A stretch of 64,000 bases of DNA from Spirometra erinaceieuropaei (GCA_902702965.1 CACRXP010000377.1:126194-190193); one strand, 5' to 3'. Counted from the first letter of the stretch, positions 37,801 to 49,759 are shown. Numbers and translations are program-made. The notes: generated by a model not told the origin, from the sequence alone.

Positions 37801-38409
37801 ATGACGTCTACCTTTGTAGGCCACACCAATGTGCATTTACTCATTCATCTGCCCCTATGGAGTTCGTAGGTTAAATTGGAACTGATTAGAAATTTAGAAC
37901 GTTTTACGTTAAATAATTCCCAGTCTAAGAAGATCCTACAGTACGGTCAAATGGGACCTATAAACCTTAAGTGCTTTCGTACCTACCAGAGAAAATCCCA
38001 GGGATTGAAGTTAATTTTTGTTTATTCCTTTTAAAGTTTAAATTTATTGCGCATTCAAATAAGCCTTTTTTAGGATCCAGTGATAGCTTTGCTAATGCGA
38101 GAAGTCTATTTCAAAGTTGCCAACGTTACCGGGTGCAATTTTTAAGGTGTCCTTCTTGTTTATCTTTCTTTTCAAGTCACCGTCTCGAGTAAGCACATTA
38201 TTCAGACAACGGAGCAGCAGTCCTCTTTGCCAAGAACTACAAATTTATGGCAAAATGACATTAAAACCAAAGGTTATTCGACGTAACCACATGTGGAATT
38301 TTGATCTTTTAGGGATTTTAGTGTCAAGCGACAGAGGGGTCGTAGACAGCAAATTAAACGTCCAGCTGTATTTTCTTAAACGTGACTTGGTGTGTACATT
38401 ATTATAATA

Positions 38410-39205
38410 GGTGGGCTAATTCATGGTTTGCCAGCCGAAAATTCGGAATGCGTTTTCGTTTTTAAACGACCACTTAAATAGCGATTTTCAATACCATTAA
38501 AAATTCAATTGTATTTCATATAAAACATGAATAGAAATAATCGATCATCTACTGTTTTGGTGGGGAATTACATATTCTTTCAATTTGGTACTCGAAGGTG
38601 ACTTATAATTTGGTAGTGAAAGCGTGAAATTGGCGTTCATAAAAGTCATGTCTGTACATTTACGAGTGTTGCTTGGAAGGTTGACGATATGGCACAAATC
38701 CACTGCTAAATTCTATGAATTCCAAATACCCTTTCTTAGGACCGCAGATAAATTTATGGTTTTCCCTAGGCAGAAAATAAACGAATTTTAGTTTTGAAAT
38801 CCTGGCTGCATAGCTTAGAATAGTTTGAGTTTTTAATTGTTGTAGAACTGAAAAAGCTTGTGCAAACCGAATACAACCCTTCCTTAGAGTATACAATTTA
38901 GGTAAGACGTCATTTTCTACCAAATGTGCAAAAAGTGAGTATTTTTATGCATGTTTTCCTTGAAATATAGCTGAACTTTAAAGGGCCTCGAAAATCAATG
39001 ACAAAATGCATGCTACTTAAGTAGTTATTTTTTTTAAAAAGTGGAGGCAAAAATAAGTCCACTTAAAAGCCGGCGTCGTCATGTAACTCAATTCTTATAG
39101 TATAATGCTGCATGACGATTGATTTTATAACCCCACTTAATTAATCTTTTCAAAACCAAAGCGCATTTTGAAATTTCGGTCGTCATTTCATGAGTTAGCC
39201 CACTG
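38410..39205. mobile_element. Non-autonomous Tc1-like element (MITE-like), copy d
   Basis: Starts GGTGGGCTAATTCATGG next to TA and ends CATTTCATGAGTTAGCCCAC followed by TG. The right flanking dinucleotide is AA rather than TA. Internal alignment with copies a and b includes ATAGCTGAACTTTAAAGGGC and the following GCTACTTAAG stretch. It has no transposase. Shorter (about 796 bases) than the other two. Confidence 0.65.
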
Positions 39206-39212
39206 AATGCAG

Positions 39213-39365
39213 TTCGCTGACCCAAAGCGCTCAACAGAACCATGGTCACGTTTATTCGTACCGTGCTACATCTCCGCCACCCCGGCATAAAATTGAATTG
39301 TTCTTGCACTGACATCCATAAAGTCTTTTTTGCCCCTTCAATCGCTTCAGCCAAATACAGGTAGT
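39213..39365 (+). repeat. Dispersed repeat R3, copy 2
   Basis: Aligns with 9868-10010. It directly abuts the right end of MITE-like copy d. Confidence 0.5.
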
Positions 39366-39369
39366 TATG

Positions 39370-42310
39370 TCCAGACATTTTAATGCAATTTCTTCTCTTC
39401 TTTGGCACCAACGTTCACCCATGTATTGCCTACTTATACGGATACCAATGTTATTACTCTTCAAAACAAAGGCTTACAATAACTATTTTCTTTCATTGGG
39501 TCGAGTTGGAGTTAAACTGTTTTGATACTAATAAATATGACAGCGGAAAACGCCAAGAGCGGCATCAAACATTTAAACGAGTGTTAATCGAACTTAAATA
39601 TGTAGGAATCAATGAAACCGTGAATAATCTAAACGTATTGAAGGTCACAATTTCAACGTTCTTTGTCAATTTCATGTTTATTTTCATTTTCAAATTACTA
39701 TTTCGGGCTTGCAACCAATTCGGAGGCGGGAGTTTCTTTTCTGTTTATTATAAACAAAGCAGATTTAAACATGTAAAATTAAACAACCGATCGAATGCAA
39801 TTCACTGTGTTTGTCTACGACGTATTTCGTGTACACGTTAATCGAAGGCTGCGAAGGTTGCCCGTGCTAAGTATACTTGCTCGATGGACATAGGCCTGTT
39901 GAGCTTCGTTAGAAAGAAAGGCGGAAAAAAGGAAGCCTTCTCAATCGTCCGGGAAATTTTACCATGCAAACATTTAGAAGAAACTATGGTCACAGCAAAT
40001 ATTCTTTCGAGCGGAAAAATTAGAAAAAGAAGTGAACAAAATGAACGAATGTAACAAAAATAAGTCAGCTCCCTTAGTTTTTTGCGATCGCAGAATGCCA
40101 ACAACTGTGTTTCTTAGACAGTTTACCAAGGATGACGAATATAAGCAAAACGATAGGGCCTTGCACTGACAGAAAGCAAACGGTATCTTATGCATTGTGT
40201 ATAGTTTTCACATTTGCCCTCTTTTGCACATAACGTGTAAAGAAATGGCAAAAATGGACTGCGTTCCATGATTATAAATACGCCGAGTTTTAGCCATATA
40301 AATACCGATATTTTGCTAAATTGCTCATGTCCTACTCCTTGCACTACTGAATTAGGTATATTCAGAATTTGGGCTACACGAAAATTGATTTTTCATGCGT
40401 TTACAACCAAAAATAGCCATTACATGGTACTCTATCCTACGACAACAAGTATAACTCATCAAATGCAAAACAATCTCCTCCCATTTAAAAAAAGAATTGG
40501 ATGTGTACGTTATTAATAAAACTGTAGAGCAAAAAAATCCCACTGGTCTGCTAACCTGACTCCCCAAAGTCAATAACATATCAGGTTTTCTGTGTCCTGT
40601 GTCTGTTTATGTTCCTGTTTCCGTCCTGTGTTAGCAAACTGATTTTGATGGTTGACGTTGGACAGCAAACCAATTCCCGAATGCAGTATGGCCGGCTTTG
40701 AACACATGTTAAACTCTAATTGCTCTTCTTTCAAAGAAACACCCGCTCAGTTGAGCAGACAAAATCAAGGACAGGGATTAGAATCGGAAATTTTCCTCAT
40801 ATATTGCAATTTAAATTTTCGTTTGAACTTGTGGGCCTTTTCACCGCTATGATTACGTAAACGCATTCTCAACATAACGGAAGAAAATTTTCTTAGGAAG
40901 ATGGACTAGCGAGGAAAATGCGCAACGTTAAGGAAGTCCCGCCATTCTACATCAGTCTCTTTCATAAGGTTTCATGAGACAGGCCAAGCAATACAAAGCT
41001 GCAAGTACTTTTGTTTACTCTATTTAACTTTTATTTTGTTACCATGGTTACCAGGTTACCATGAATCTTTTCCTTGCAGGTTTATACTTTCATCTGCTGT
41101 TTTGAAACACTGCATTTTTTAAAATATTGACTTAGATTATTCTTAAAGCATAAAATTAGGAAAAATGTTTAGAAATACGTTTAAAAGACAGCAATGCATA
41201 GGAAAAAACGAAAATAATAAAATGGAGTGTAATCTAGTATCTGTGTATGCACGTGCGACCGCTAAAAGCGGCAATGCTGTCTTTTTGTTCGCTTGTCAAA
41301 AAGGACACTGATTTCTTTAAACAAACGCACAACGAGGAATGTTCACAACGGCTGGTACAAACAAAAAGAAGATATATGTGATATATATATATAGATGATA
41401 CATTCTACAGCAGACATTGTGTATGAAACTCCCTTCTTCAAAAGATACAATCAAGAAGAATTTCTCAGATGCTCATTTAACGGACTTGCAAAAGTGATCT
41501 CCGCTCAAGCAGATTTTGCCAAATTGGATCCATCCAAATAGCGCGTTTCATTAGGAGAAATAAGAGCAAAATCCATTTTTTAAAACAAACTTTCGTCATT
41601 CGTTAAGATTGTTTTTTAATAATTATATCAGCATCTGCGGAAGCTGATGTTCGTGAATTGTTGGTCAGATTCTCAGTCTCATAAGACTGCCGATTTTCAC
41701 AGTAAATATATTTAGTTCTGATTGTAAGCCACACATAAATAAATTGTCAGCAGCGTTCGCCCTTACAGTTATATACATAAAATAATTTTGCATGAAAATG
41801 TCGCGTATCCAGTAAAGCTAAACGGCTTAATTAATGTGCCCATCTTGAAAAAACGTCAAAATCAAAACCACGTTCTCAAATCAATAAGTAAGTGTCAGAA
41901 ATGTGGAGAAAATTTAGCGTGTCGTTTAATAATACCGGTCGATTTTTTTTTAAACTGCCAAGTACGGCACATTTACTGATCAAGTATTTACAAAACACCG
42001 GAAGAATATCGCCGAAAAGTTCTCGTTTTATTTTATAATATTCCACAGAACCGTCTGAAGGCAATTAATTGATATCGTTTAATGCCTTTCAGATCCATAC
42101 GCCTTATCTACAATATCAAATAGAGGGACAAAGAAGGGACCATTGTTTGACACAAAACTCCTCTACAGTCCTCTTTAAGAGTTTTCAAGCAAACCTTATT
42201 TTTATTTAGAAATTTAACCAGTTTTTCTGGTTGATAGTTCTACCTAGGTCAATAACTTTCCGTAATGCCTATACCTTTAAATCTTTCAGCAAACACATAT
42301 AGTTGTTTCA
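39370..42310. other. No gene supported
   Basis: AT-rich. Contains a 152-codon open frame (39383-39841, + strand) with no motif, no acceptable splice sites and hydrophobic/AT-driven composition, and a (TA)n run near 41382. Upstream exons of gene B may hide here but none could be justified. Confidence 0.4.
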
Positions 42311-42319
42311 TGACTAACC

Positions 42320-42385
42320 ATGTCGACTGTGCAGCTACTAGCCAAAGGCCCAGACAAACGGTACGCTAAAACTGTAATGCGGAGT
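42320..42385 (+). CDS. Gene B, candidate exon before the last
   Basis: Reads MSTVQLLAKGPDKRYAKTVM and ends RS at a consensus GTAAGT donor, in phase 0. It may begin at the ATG at 42320 or after the internal AG at 42334 (same frame), in which case it would be an internal exon. The intron to the last exon is only 150 bases, a common size class in flatworms. The peptide is too short for family assignment. The donor is the main support. Confidence 0.4.
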
Positions 42386-42535
42386 GTAAGTGATACTGGG
42401 AATTCGACCTATCTCAGAGTCCATTAACGTTCCTCATGTGCTTACCAGCATGCTTCTTATCAGCGCCTGCGAAAATTAATGCGTTAGATTTAAATGGCAA
42501 CTCAATGAGTGGTGTTTACCGTGGGTTCTACAGAG

Positions 42536-42823
42536 AGGGCATCGCGCAACGTGAGACTTGCGTGCAAACAAGTTTATGATGATTGCAGTCTTTCACATAC
42601 CTACGGCAATCCCATCTACCTCGCCAGCAAGTACCCGGATGCCGGGTACAGTCAGACTGACCGGAGATGGCGTGGAGTACCATCAGTGGTAAAAATCAAT
42701 GGCATATTTGCACCTGCCGTACACTATCTGGTCCCAAAACAAGTTTTCACTGAACTCATTGGTGAAAAGTTAGTATCCCAGTTGCATGATTTTTCCACGG
42801 GGTTTGCTCTTTCCAGCAAATAA
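42536..42823 (+). CDS. Gene B, terminal exon (same modular family)
   Basis: The acceptor GGTTCTACAGAG is followed by 95 open codons and TAA. Using the second AG gives phase 0, which matches the preceding candidate exon; the first AG (exon from 42534) would give phase 1. The peptide includes NVRLACKQVYDDCSL and TYGNPIYLASKYPDAG, then a longer non-cysteine tail ending FALSSK. The R-x-x-C...G-x-x-IYL spacing resembles the gene C exon at 54543-54665 (VVRYCTIGDNVLGKSIYL), suggesting the same domain type. No signal peptide or membrane segment. The family is not recognised. Confidence 0.55.
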   Translation, partial: RASRNVRLACKQVYDDCSLSHTYGNPIYLASKYPDAGYSQTDRRWRGVPSVVKINGIFAPAVHYLVPKQVFTELIGEKLVSQLHDFSTGFALSSK

Positions 42824-42824
42824 A
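42819..42824 (+). terminator. Poly(A) signal of gene B overlapping the stop codon
   Basis: AATAAA contains the TAA stop of the terminal exon. With usual spacing, the 3' UTR would be only some tens of bases long. Confidence 0.45.
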
Positions 42825-43122
42825 GGTTTTAAATTTTGGCAGTGCCCTTACAAAAGTATGCTTCTTACGCTTTATCTTCAACAAGAATTTAACTTATACA
42901 AATGACTGCACTAGTGGTTTTAGGTAGGGAGAGCGCCTACATGTTAAACAATTGTCGTTAGTGCATTTTTTTGGAAAGCCCAGTACCAACCTTATTATCT
43001 TGACTAAATATTCAAGTACCTAATGTCTTTGTTGTCGATTGGAATTAAAATTACGTATTCCAATGTCTTTAAGGACACAAACCATAAAGACACTGCGCAA
43101 ATTTACAAGGCCTTTATTGGAC

Positions 43123-43348
43123 ATTACAAGCATTGAATTTCATTGGTCGAAACTTAGGCTACAAAGCAGAGAATCAAAACGAAAACCTTTGTTACTGAAT
43201 CTATGATGCCGTCAGAGCACTGTTTTCTTCTCTCCAGTCTTTTCTGCATTGTATTAGGCGTTAATGCTGCCTTCGCAGGTACAATAATTGCAGATCTAGT
43301 TGACATACACGTAACCACTAACTTTTGAACAGACAATGTTTATGACAT
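43123..43348. repeat. Dispersed repeat R4, copy 2
   Basis: Aligns with 17238-17476. It lies between genes B and C. Confidence 0.55.
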
Positions 43349-43865
43349 TTTCTTCGAAATCAGATCATACAGAACTAGCGGCTTCGTTTTGCATTTATCT
43401 AAATGTTTAAGTTAGTTAAACGTAGGAAATTTATACATGGTCGGGTAACGCTTGTTTTTAAGTTTCCTTATGCAGCTGTTGACTTATATATGATCCTTTT
43501 ATGATATACGTGTACGCAACATACCTCCATAAACTATACGCAGTGGGCTTTAAAGATTGTCAGCGAAGATACCAGTAAATGATTTTTTTGTATTTTTCAA
43601 CTTTCCGATTTTCTACTTTGCAAAGTATATTTTTAAGCAAAACAAAAATTCTCGTAAAAAGCAGAACATTGGTGTGCAAACATTCATATAATTAAGCTAT
43701 TAATAAATAGAAAACTGTTAAAGTACTTTCGCATCAAACGCTTGTGATATAATTGCAAAAATGACAGAACAGCAAGCTATTTTATATGGCTTTGTCAATT
43801 TCGTCTAGATCAAAATATTTTAATTGAACATCAGCAATAAACGCAATCCTAATATGCATTCCAAG

Positions 43866-43960
43866 GTCCACCAGAGTCTGTTTGTGATTACAAACACCCG
43901 GAAATCACAACTGATGCAGGACCCGTGGAGCTTTTACTACTGACACTGAATCCGCCAAAA
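43866..43960 (+). CDS. Gene C exon 1 of those seen
   Basis: Acceptor GCATTCCAAG, two bases, 31 open codons, donor GTAAGA. Phase 1 at start, phase 0 at end. It reads PPESVCDYKHPEITTDAGPV and then a leucine-rich LLLLTLNPPK. One cysteine. The pyrimidine tract is weak, so the call rests on the phase pattern, which matches exons 49760-49827, 56862-57058 and gene A 3604-3809. Not recognised; probably a strand-rich half-domain. The first exon and signal peptide of the gene were not identified. Confidence 0.4.
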
Positions 43961-43964
43961 GTAA

Positions 43965-44815
43965 GAGACTTTCATAATTAATGTTATTAATTTTGATAAT
44001 AATCTTTTCTAATGTGTTTGACTTAACATGCGTTTAGGTTATAAAATTAACTGCAGCTCTACTTCGCACAAAATGCCTATAAAATTAAATTTTGCTGATA
44101 AATGCAAACACTGTTCATCTACAAAAAAACGTATTTTAAGCTTTTGAACACGAAAAAGATCATTACATTGTTTAAGTCGCGTGCATTATGGTTTAAAGGC
44201 GTGTAGCTTGCTTATGAAAATGTCATTACATGCTAAACCTGCAACTGCACCGGAGGATGAATGAGCGCGCAAAATTTAGGAGCGGGCTGCACGGTATTTT
44301 CTAATCAACTAAAAGACTCTTGTTAGTTCAATGTCAACAATCTCGAACAATTTAAATGACAGTTCAGAACAGAAAAATACAGGTGAGTTCTATTTATTAC
44401 AACCCTTGTATGTGCGTTTTCACACCCTGCATTAGATGATATATTACTGCTCAGTTACCTATGCTTGGTGAAATTTATTAGTTACTCTTTTATACGTCTC
44501 AATGTCAACTTCAAATTTCAAATTTCCTACTATTACTTATCTTTCAGCCAGTAATTATAAATAAGAAAACTTTATTAATACCTTTATCAAACACTACAAA
44601 ATACACCCTGTATTACCTATAGTATTCATGTTATATAAAAATAAGTTGCAATATTATCAAAAGAGGCCATAGAGAAACGCAGGTTGTTGTAATGAGAAGT
44701 TGATGCGGAAAAGTTTTAAAATGTCGAAACGTTTCCTAACCTGCGCCTGCACACAAAACATTTTGTTATTTTCATGATGAGAGGTAATATGCGCATCCCA
44801 GGTTCTTAAAAGAAG
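43965..44815. other. No gene seen
   Basis: AT-rich DNA, presumably intron of gene C if the exon at 43866 is real. Confidence 0.4.
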
Positions 44816-44816
44816 A

Positions 44817-45715
44817 TTAAGGCACGATCACTGGGACGGTAGCTTTATTGGTCTTGGCTTTCGAAATCGAACAGGAGTGCAGCAGCGTGTGAACTTCTAC
44901 ACCGTTTTGCCGTGATGGAGGGACTGGTTTGGGATGCCCGATCCACACTGGTCCTCCGGCATGGTGAGGGCGTTTGCATTTCGCGGCGATATGAGTTGCA
45001 CCACCTGGTTGCGTTTTATTACGCAGGCAAACCAGTGTGTCTATTGAAAGATTTGGCGTCGAACCCCACGCCGCCAACAGTTCTCCGCCCGTCTTGCTGC
45101 CGGCTCGCGCCAATAGCCGCGTGTTAGCGAAGTCGAACACATGGCATTCCTCCAGGATGTGAGTGGCAACTTGAGATAGTGGGCAGACTATTCGTGAGTT
45201 GAGACGTCGTCCTGTATGGTCTGTGTAAGGGCAAGAACAGTTTCGGCACGGGATTTGATAGACTACTCCCGAATTCTAACCTGCGCTCAGCCTATCCTTC
45301 ATTTTCGCAATTCTGCTACGCATGTAGCCGCCGGATGATAAGCGATGCTCACGCCTTACTCTGCTGCAATGCATTCTGTAGCCTCAGTATAGGGTACCAA
45401 GTTGTTGGTGCCCTTCTTTCGATTGTCGTTCGTAGGTGCGTGCATATGCGGCGGCTGAAAAAACTATTGGGATGGCCGTTTTTTGTCAAGTGGTCTCTCA
45501 GTTAAGGTAGTTATTGCTTTCCTTTTTCGGCTCGGTATATTACTTTTTTATCCGGTTAAAAACCGCCCTCACACAACCCCGTTTGTACGCCAATGGGCGG
45601 TTGCTATAGCTGAGGATCTTTGACGTGTTGGTCTTCTTTTGTACATTCTAATGTTGAGTTTACGATCAGATGTACGCGTGACAAGCACGTCAAGAAAGAG
45701 AAAACTTAATGTTTT
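44817..45715 (-). mobile_element. Penelope element fragment: end of RT, GIY-YIG endonuclease, C-terminus
   Basis: On the minus strand, from 45715: SFLDVLVTRTSDRKLN after the RT core, then ILSYSNRPLAYKRGCVRAVF, then the endonuclease opening GVVYQIPCRNCSCPYTDHTG near 45270 and RRLNSRI. A short piece of the endonuclease is missing before LSQVATHILEECHVFDFANT. The open frame 45140-44817 carries the rest (RLLARAGSKTGGELL). The RT core proper is absent. The motif order fits a canonical PLE; its sequence differs from the Neptune-like and 16.2-kb copies. It lies in the presumed first intron of gene C. Confidence 0.8.
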
Positions 45716-46135
45716 CGATAAACATAGCATGCGGAAAAACTAGAGCGTATTAAGTCGAAATACTTTATATATTTTTAATCTGAATTAAGCAAAAGAACAC
45801 ATTTTAGTTTCAGTTTATTTGAGGAAAACATAGGTGTGAAACCTTTAACCTCACTGTTTCTTACAAGGAGGCGAATTATTTAAAAAATCTGAAAATGGAA
45901 ACAGCCCACAGCTACAGAACTTTTTTCTAGATTGCAGTATTCAAAACCAGTCAGATAAACGAATTGTTGTAAATATTTAAGAACGTTCGCGTTACTAAAT
46001 TGCTGTGATCTCAGTTTCTGGGGGAGGCGAATTGAATGCCTACAATAACGTTCAATGGAATTGGGTAAATAATAAAAAGGAAACGTTACTGAAATGCAGG
46101 CAGTAATGTGTTCACATTAATAAACTGTTCGAATG
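45716..46135. other. No gene seen
   Basis: AT-rich spacer between two retroelement remnants. Confidence 0.4.
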
Positions 46136-46139
46136 AAAG

Positions 46140-46680
46140 ACTATGACGATATCAGTCAGATGACATTATGACGTTTGTTGGCATACGGGTCCAACTTGCG
46201 CTTAAAAAACCTCGACGGAGGTGGACGTGACAACATCTGCAGGCAGAGCATTCCAATTCACGACCACCCCGCTGGAAAAGGAGAACTGTCCCATGTCCAG
46301 CCTGGCCGCAGTCACACGTAGTCTGAGCGGATGACCTCGGAGGTTCGTTGTGGTTTCTAACTCAAAGAAATCAGCAGGTAAGAGACAGCAGTCCCGCCCG
46401 CGCATTATATGGAATCTTGCATAAGTTCGCCTCCTAATTGTGTTTAACTCAGCGGAAAAATTCGAAGATTGGATAGCCATGTTTTGCAGGGTTGTGAGTC
46501 CTGTCTACTAACGAGTTTGGTTTACCGTCTTTGAACTTTCTCAAGGATGATGAGATCTCAAGAGATCCAGAGTTTCCATGCTTGAATATCTAACTCTAAC
46601 TGGGAAAGTACAAATATCCGAAATACTTTAACGAAGCAGTCCTCATCGGGGGTAAAGAAAGTTTGCTTGACAAGATAAAG
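46140..46680 (-). mobile_element. CR1/jockey-like LINE remnant (RT thumb and C-terminus)
   Basis: The minus strand reads DCFVKVFRIFVLSQLELDIQ and AWKLWIS near 46640-46570, then ILEKVQRR, then the open frame 46480-46202 with RRRTYARFHIMRGRD, ARLDMGQFSFSSGVV and NWNALPADVVTSTSVEVF. A one-base shift gives FKRKLDPYANKRH and a stop near 46145. The order (palm-to-thumb connection, R-x-x-x-RG-D, RLD...F-S-x-x-VV-x-x-WN-x-LP) is the common C-terminal signature of CR1/jockey-type LINEs. Stops and shifts are present. The palm with its catalytic site is gone. A different family from the 17.5-kb LINE. Confidence 0.8.
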
Positions 46681-46799
46681 GACTGTCATCGCGGACTAGG
46701 CTACCGTGGAGCAAAGGATAGACGGTTTAAGGGAAGTCGTGACCTACGCACTCAAGTCTTTCTGGGCATCTACCGCTTGCAATTGTCCGTCAGTTAGGT

Positions 46800-47855
46800 G
46801 GTAAACCCTCCGGCTCAGAGATCGGGTCATGCCCACTCGCATTTGGTCAAATTAAACGGTAAACGCCAGTCCTGTGACCATTTCTCCAGTCACGTCAGGT
46901 GTGCCGCCAAGCGCTCTTTGTCAAGTTTAGATGGCGTTCCAAAGTTTAACGTCACCGGGTCTAATTCTTCGCCATTTTTGTTCTTAAAAACGCGTTTAAT
47001 CAGGGTAGAGAAAATTTTCAGGAATTTCCTAATGTAAACATCGAAGAAATAACCTTCTCAGAGACCCCTTCATGGCGAAAGTAGAAAAGGAATTACCACT
47101 TCCAACCGCCGACATACCAATTCCGGTGTATTAAAATACCATTTTCAGTAAAGATAGTAAGGGGTCCTCGGCAATGGTAAAGTCTACTAAGGTACAGAAT
47201 CATGTTAAAGTATTAACAGAAATAATGTGGTCGTTAGTACCTCTAATCGACTGTTCACTTCTACAAAACTTATAAGCTAGCGCTCCAATATTCCATCCAC
47301 GTGGAAAATACCTCATTCGAATAAGTTGAATGTTGAGTGACGTCGATAGCAATGACCATGGCAACCGTAATAGGCGAAAGTTACAAAAAACTCTATATGC
47401 TTTTAGGATTTCAAGGATATTAGGTATAAGTTAATCGAGTGCTTAGACATAACTGCTTTCGTCAAGCAACAGACTAGACGTTTTTTTTACTATCATTGTG
47501 CCGGTAAAAGCACATTTCGTATAACCAAAGTTAATAAACAGTGACATGCGTTGGCTTAAAGAGGTTATCCTATCGAGTAAAAACTTGCAAGCATTACTGT
47601 AAGTGTTCGAAAGAAATTTTGAAAATCGCAGAACCTAAGTAGTCCACCAAAATGCTGGATTTACTTCCACGACATATCGTCATTTGCTTGTTTTGTCATC
47701 CATCAATTCAAAACCATATTTTTATGCAAACTGGCGGTCGTATATAGGTTTATTTCCTGTGCATATTAGACACATTGGTCAAAATCACCATGAAGCGGGC
47801 AATATATCTTGTTTGATCTTATAATAAACTACGTGACTTACTGCCTTTTCTCCTG
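46800..47855. other. No gene seen
   Basis: Mixed-composition DNA, presumably intronic. The + strand open frame 46798-47037 has no recognisable motif. Confidence 0.4.
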
Positions 47856-47858
47856 CAG

Positions 47859-47958
47859 CTTGTCCTATGGGCGGAAACTGGTAACAAGTTTACATTAAAC
47901 GACGGCCTTTGTGTTCAAGCGAAGAAAAATCTTTCTTTTCCCTGCATTTCGGAATGCC
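47859..47958 (+). CDS. Gene C exon 2 of those seen
   Basis: A strong acceptor (CCTTTTCTCCTGCAG), 33 open codons plus one base, and a GTGAGT donor. Phase 0 at start (joining 43866-43960), phase 1 at end. It reads LVLWAETGNKFTLNDGLCVQ, then AKKNLSFPCISEC. Three cysteines and an N-glycosylation sequon (NLS) fit a secreted or ectodomain protein. Both splice sites are near consensus, which makes this one of the better single exons. Only this one of the three frames is open. Confidence 0.55.
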
Positions 47959-48144
47959 GTGAGTAGTGTTATTTCTCAAATTATTTGTCAAAATGACGTT
48001 CCTTATATGAAAATGCTTGCATTTTAAAAAAATAATCAAATTTTATATACAACAAAATGCTTAATAATACTAATTTGAGATGTTAGCAATGTAGACATTC
48101 GTTCAAATTACTTTAGTAATTGCACACACTTTTGACATTTACAG

Positions 48145-48350
48145 AAACTTTTCATGCCATAAGGATTGTTGTTTGCCTAGATTTTTAAACTGCATCATAC
48201 AAAAGTACTTTAATTCGTCAGACTTTGAATACTGTTGGCTAACGCTGAAAATTCCGGACATCACCGGAATAGATAGGATATATATTTTTTCCGGACCGGA
48301 CGTCTATGCTACTGGCGTTTACAAAAGAGGAACCGTTCCATCAAAAGACG
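48145..48350 (+). CDS. Gene C candidate exon with a phase conflict
   Basis: Acceptor GACATTTACAG, donor GTGAGT (AAAGACG|GTGAGTCAG), 206 bases. The single open frame reads SCHKDCCLPRFLNCII, then DFEYCWLTLKIPDITGIDR, then GPDVYATGVYKRG. It starts in phase 2 and ends in phase 1. The upstream exon ends in phase 1, so the join fails by one base, while the downstream exon (phase 1) fits. Explanations are a missed small exon between 47959 and 48144, a one-base error or indel, alternative splicing, or a false exon. It is cysteine-rich (six Cys), unlike its neighbours. Confidence 0.4.
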
Positions 48351-48639
48351 GTGAGTCAGAACAAGTTACACGCTTATACAAAAATATCAGTATTCTAGAT
48401 CTCAAAATTCGATTTCCTAATGACATCTTAAGTACTATTTGATTAAGACACAGTATAGTACCCAGTTTCTCAACAACATTTGTTCCCAGTACATGAGCAT
48501 GTTTCACTGTACGCCTGCGTTATTATACAGTGACATAATTTATGCCAAATTTGACGTCAGGGAGAGCACACCGACACGTCCTGATTGTCAGACGATTCCA
48601 AATTCTTTTAACCTTGAAGTTGAGAATCGCTGATTTATT

Positions 48640-48905
48640 CAGACGGTTCAGCTGTCGTCGCGGACGATGACCATCATGTGCTTAGTAGGATAGTCGAACA
48701 TGCACTTTGAGATGTGCGTGAATTAGTTTATAGTGATGGCAGAATTTTACAGCACCTATTGCTCTCTCACCTCCTCCCCCACCTGTATCCGGTGTCAAGA
48801 CAGAGTTAAAAATACCGGAAGCGGGAGAGGACGCAGGCGGATGGCACGTTTGAGCTTGCAACTTAGCGTTCCACTCCACACCCCCTGGTTCACACAGCAA
48901 ATGAC
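48640..48905 (-). repeat. Repeat R2, third copy (inverted)
   Basis: The minus strand reproduces the 20395-20600 unit, including CAGGGGGTGTGG, TCTGTCTTGACACCGG and CACTATAAAC. It lies in a presumed gene C intron. Confidence 0.65.
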
Positions 48906-49755
48906 CAGATTTTTGATTATCAAAGTCGATGGGAGACGAAAAGAGTCAGCTAGAATCCAATATGGCCCCCCTGTTTGTACGTCGCACCTGCCGCGTGGCC
49001 CGTTTGGAGGGAACTTCGATAGTACTATATACAAAAACACTGCCTGTAATGACTTACAGCTAACACGACCCTCGGAAGTTGTCAAAGATTTCAGAAGCTA
49101 TTTATAGACTGTGACAGTCAACGTACCGCGTCTTACACATACGTTTATATCTTCCTCCCCAGTCCCCGGTTAGTCTACCCATTCATGATGTTCCCATCGG
49201 ATATAACTGTCAACATTGCAGCTAGGAGTTAAGTAAATCCCTTCTTTGAACAGTCTCCTTTTTAGTCAAAATGCAGGTTCTCCTATTTTCATCTTCATGT
49301 GCAAATGTCAGGTATACTTCTTTAAGTGTCTCATCCATCCAAAGCTGGTCCTAGCTTCGTCGGGGGTGAATTAGACACAAACAGATAAACACGACAATGC
49401 TTATGTGCGTAGGAATGCAACCCTGAATCACTGTCTGCTAACATGTGTATCATCATGCGCCAACCACGGAAAACTATGAGCGGCAGATAAAGCCGATAGG
49501 AAATTCGGGGCTCTGCTAGGTGTACGGTGCAGGTCACAGAACTCGAAATTCTACCCTAAGCAAATAAATCTGTCTATGAAAATGATGGCGGAATTCATTA
49601 CTGTTTGTGCAAAAACCGCATTCTGAGGTAAGGGACATTTTTGCACATTTTCACCACCGCGTGTGAGGTAATATGCAATTATGCTAGTCGAAACTTTCAT
49701 TTATGAATCATTGTACAATTGTGAAGTGACGTATTTTTTCTTATCATATTCCTTC
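48906..49755. other. No gene seen
   Basis: Presumed intron. No supportable open frame beyond shadows of repeat R2. Confidence 0.4.
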
Positions 49756-49759
49756 CTAG

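Noticed and set aside
39383..39841. 152-codon + strand open frame
   Set aside because: Composition-driven, no family resemblance, no splice or promoter context, and it overlaps unsupported frames on the other strand.
40970..41000. TTTCATGAGACAGGCC as another MITE-like end
   Set aside because: Too short and diverged, with no inverted partner or TA border identified.
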